Of a stretch of 5,600 nucleotides of DNA, positions 5,541 through 5,600 are shown piece by piece; position 1 is the first letter of the stretch; every line of letters starts with the position of its first letter. A model generated the notes under the pieces. That model was not told the origin of the DNA, did not search any database, and saw only the letters and a program-made list of their open reading frames with translations. Both the position numbers and the translations under genes were made by a program. Source of the stretch: Lachnospiraceae bacterium (GTDB lineage: Bacteria; Bacillota; Clostridia; Lachnospirales; Lachnospiraceae); assembly GCA_021199395.1 (NCBI GenBank), contig JAJQIE010000079.1, forward strand, positions 2,831 to 8,430. The letters run 5' to 3'.

Positions 5541-5590
5541 GTGATAGTTACTGTTCACACCCATGCCACGCACTTGCTGCGTGGCATGGG
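5541..5590. repeat. REP/MITE-like intergenic palindrome at the right edge
   Basis: CCCATGCCACGCA (5560-5572) and TGCGTGGCATGGG (5578-5590) form a perfect 13-bp inverted repeat around CTTGC. Just upstream, GTGATAGTTACTGTTCAC (5541-5558) is an imperfect palindrome (GTGA/TCAC ends, AGT/ACT centre). The sequence after the stem is CGAAGACATA with no T run, so an intrinsic terminator is not supported. Two adjacent palindromes between genes suggest a dispersed repeat unit whose right end may lie beyond the window. The hairpin could also slow transcription after the upstream gene. Confidence 0.55.
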
Positions 5591-5600
5591 CGAAGACATA

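Noticed and set aside
5560..5590. Rho-independent terminator at the end of the window
   Set aside because: The stem is strong but the following bases are CGAAGACATA, with no T run.

Overview
The window looks like chromosomal DNA from a low-to-mid GC Firmicute of the class Clostridia, most likely a Lachnospiraceae-type gut commensal. This is an inference. It rests on AGGAGG-like ribosome binding sites, all genes on one strand, an Rpn-type protein tail with GIEQ repeats, and a CpsB/CpsC/CpsD tyrosine-phosphorylation module of the Gram-positive type. No RNA gene, CRISPR array or complete insertion sequence is visible.

Left part (1-1197): the window opens inside the 3' end of an Rpn/PD-(D/E)XK transposase-like gene, of which only the repeat-rich C-terminus remains. 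After about 58 bp comes a membrane-anchored metallophosphoesterase. Its GNH(D/E) motif reads GNQE.

Intergenic region (1198-1431): this holds a good sigma-A-type promoter candidate (TTGCAT, 17 bp, TATATT), an imperfect inverted repeat over the -35 box, and a leader of about 110 nt with nested complementary segments ending just before the ribosome binding site.

Right part (1432-5519): five tightly packed genes on the + strand form what looks like the start of an exopolysaccharide/capsule operon. The order is a membrane-anchored protein resembling a polysaccharide deacetylase without its catalytic residues; the PHP-family phosphotyrosine phosphatase CpsB; the chain-length/co-polymerase protein CpsC (Wzz family); the BY-kinase CpsD with a dense tyrosine cluster and an unusual polybasic tail; and a membrane-anchored protein with two DUF5011/Ig-like modules. 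By family knowledge, CpsC and CpsD together form the kinase that governs polymer length and export, and CpsB reverses CpsD phosphorylation. The two flanking exported proteins lack standard names and are inferred to work at the cell surface in polymer assembly, retention or sensing. Glycosyltransferase and polymerase genes are expected beyond the right edge.

Right edge (5520-5600): a perfect 13-bp inverted repeat without a T tract, preceded by an imperfect palindrome, looks like a dispersed intergenic repeat rather than a normal terminator.

The observations most worth following are the apparent pseudo-deacetylase heading the operon, the structured leader before it, the CpsD basic tail, a 21-codon ORF with an ideal ribosome binding site between cpsC and cpsD, and the terminal repeat.
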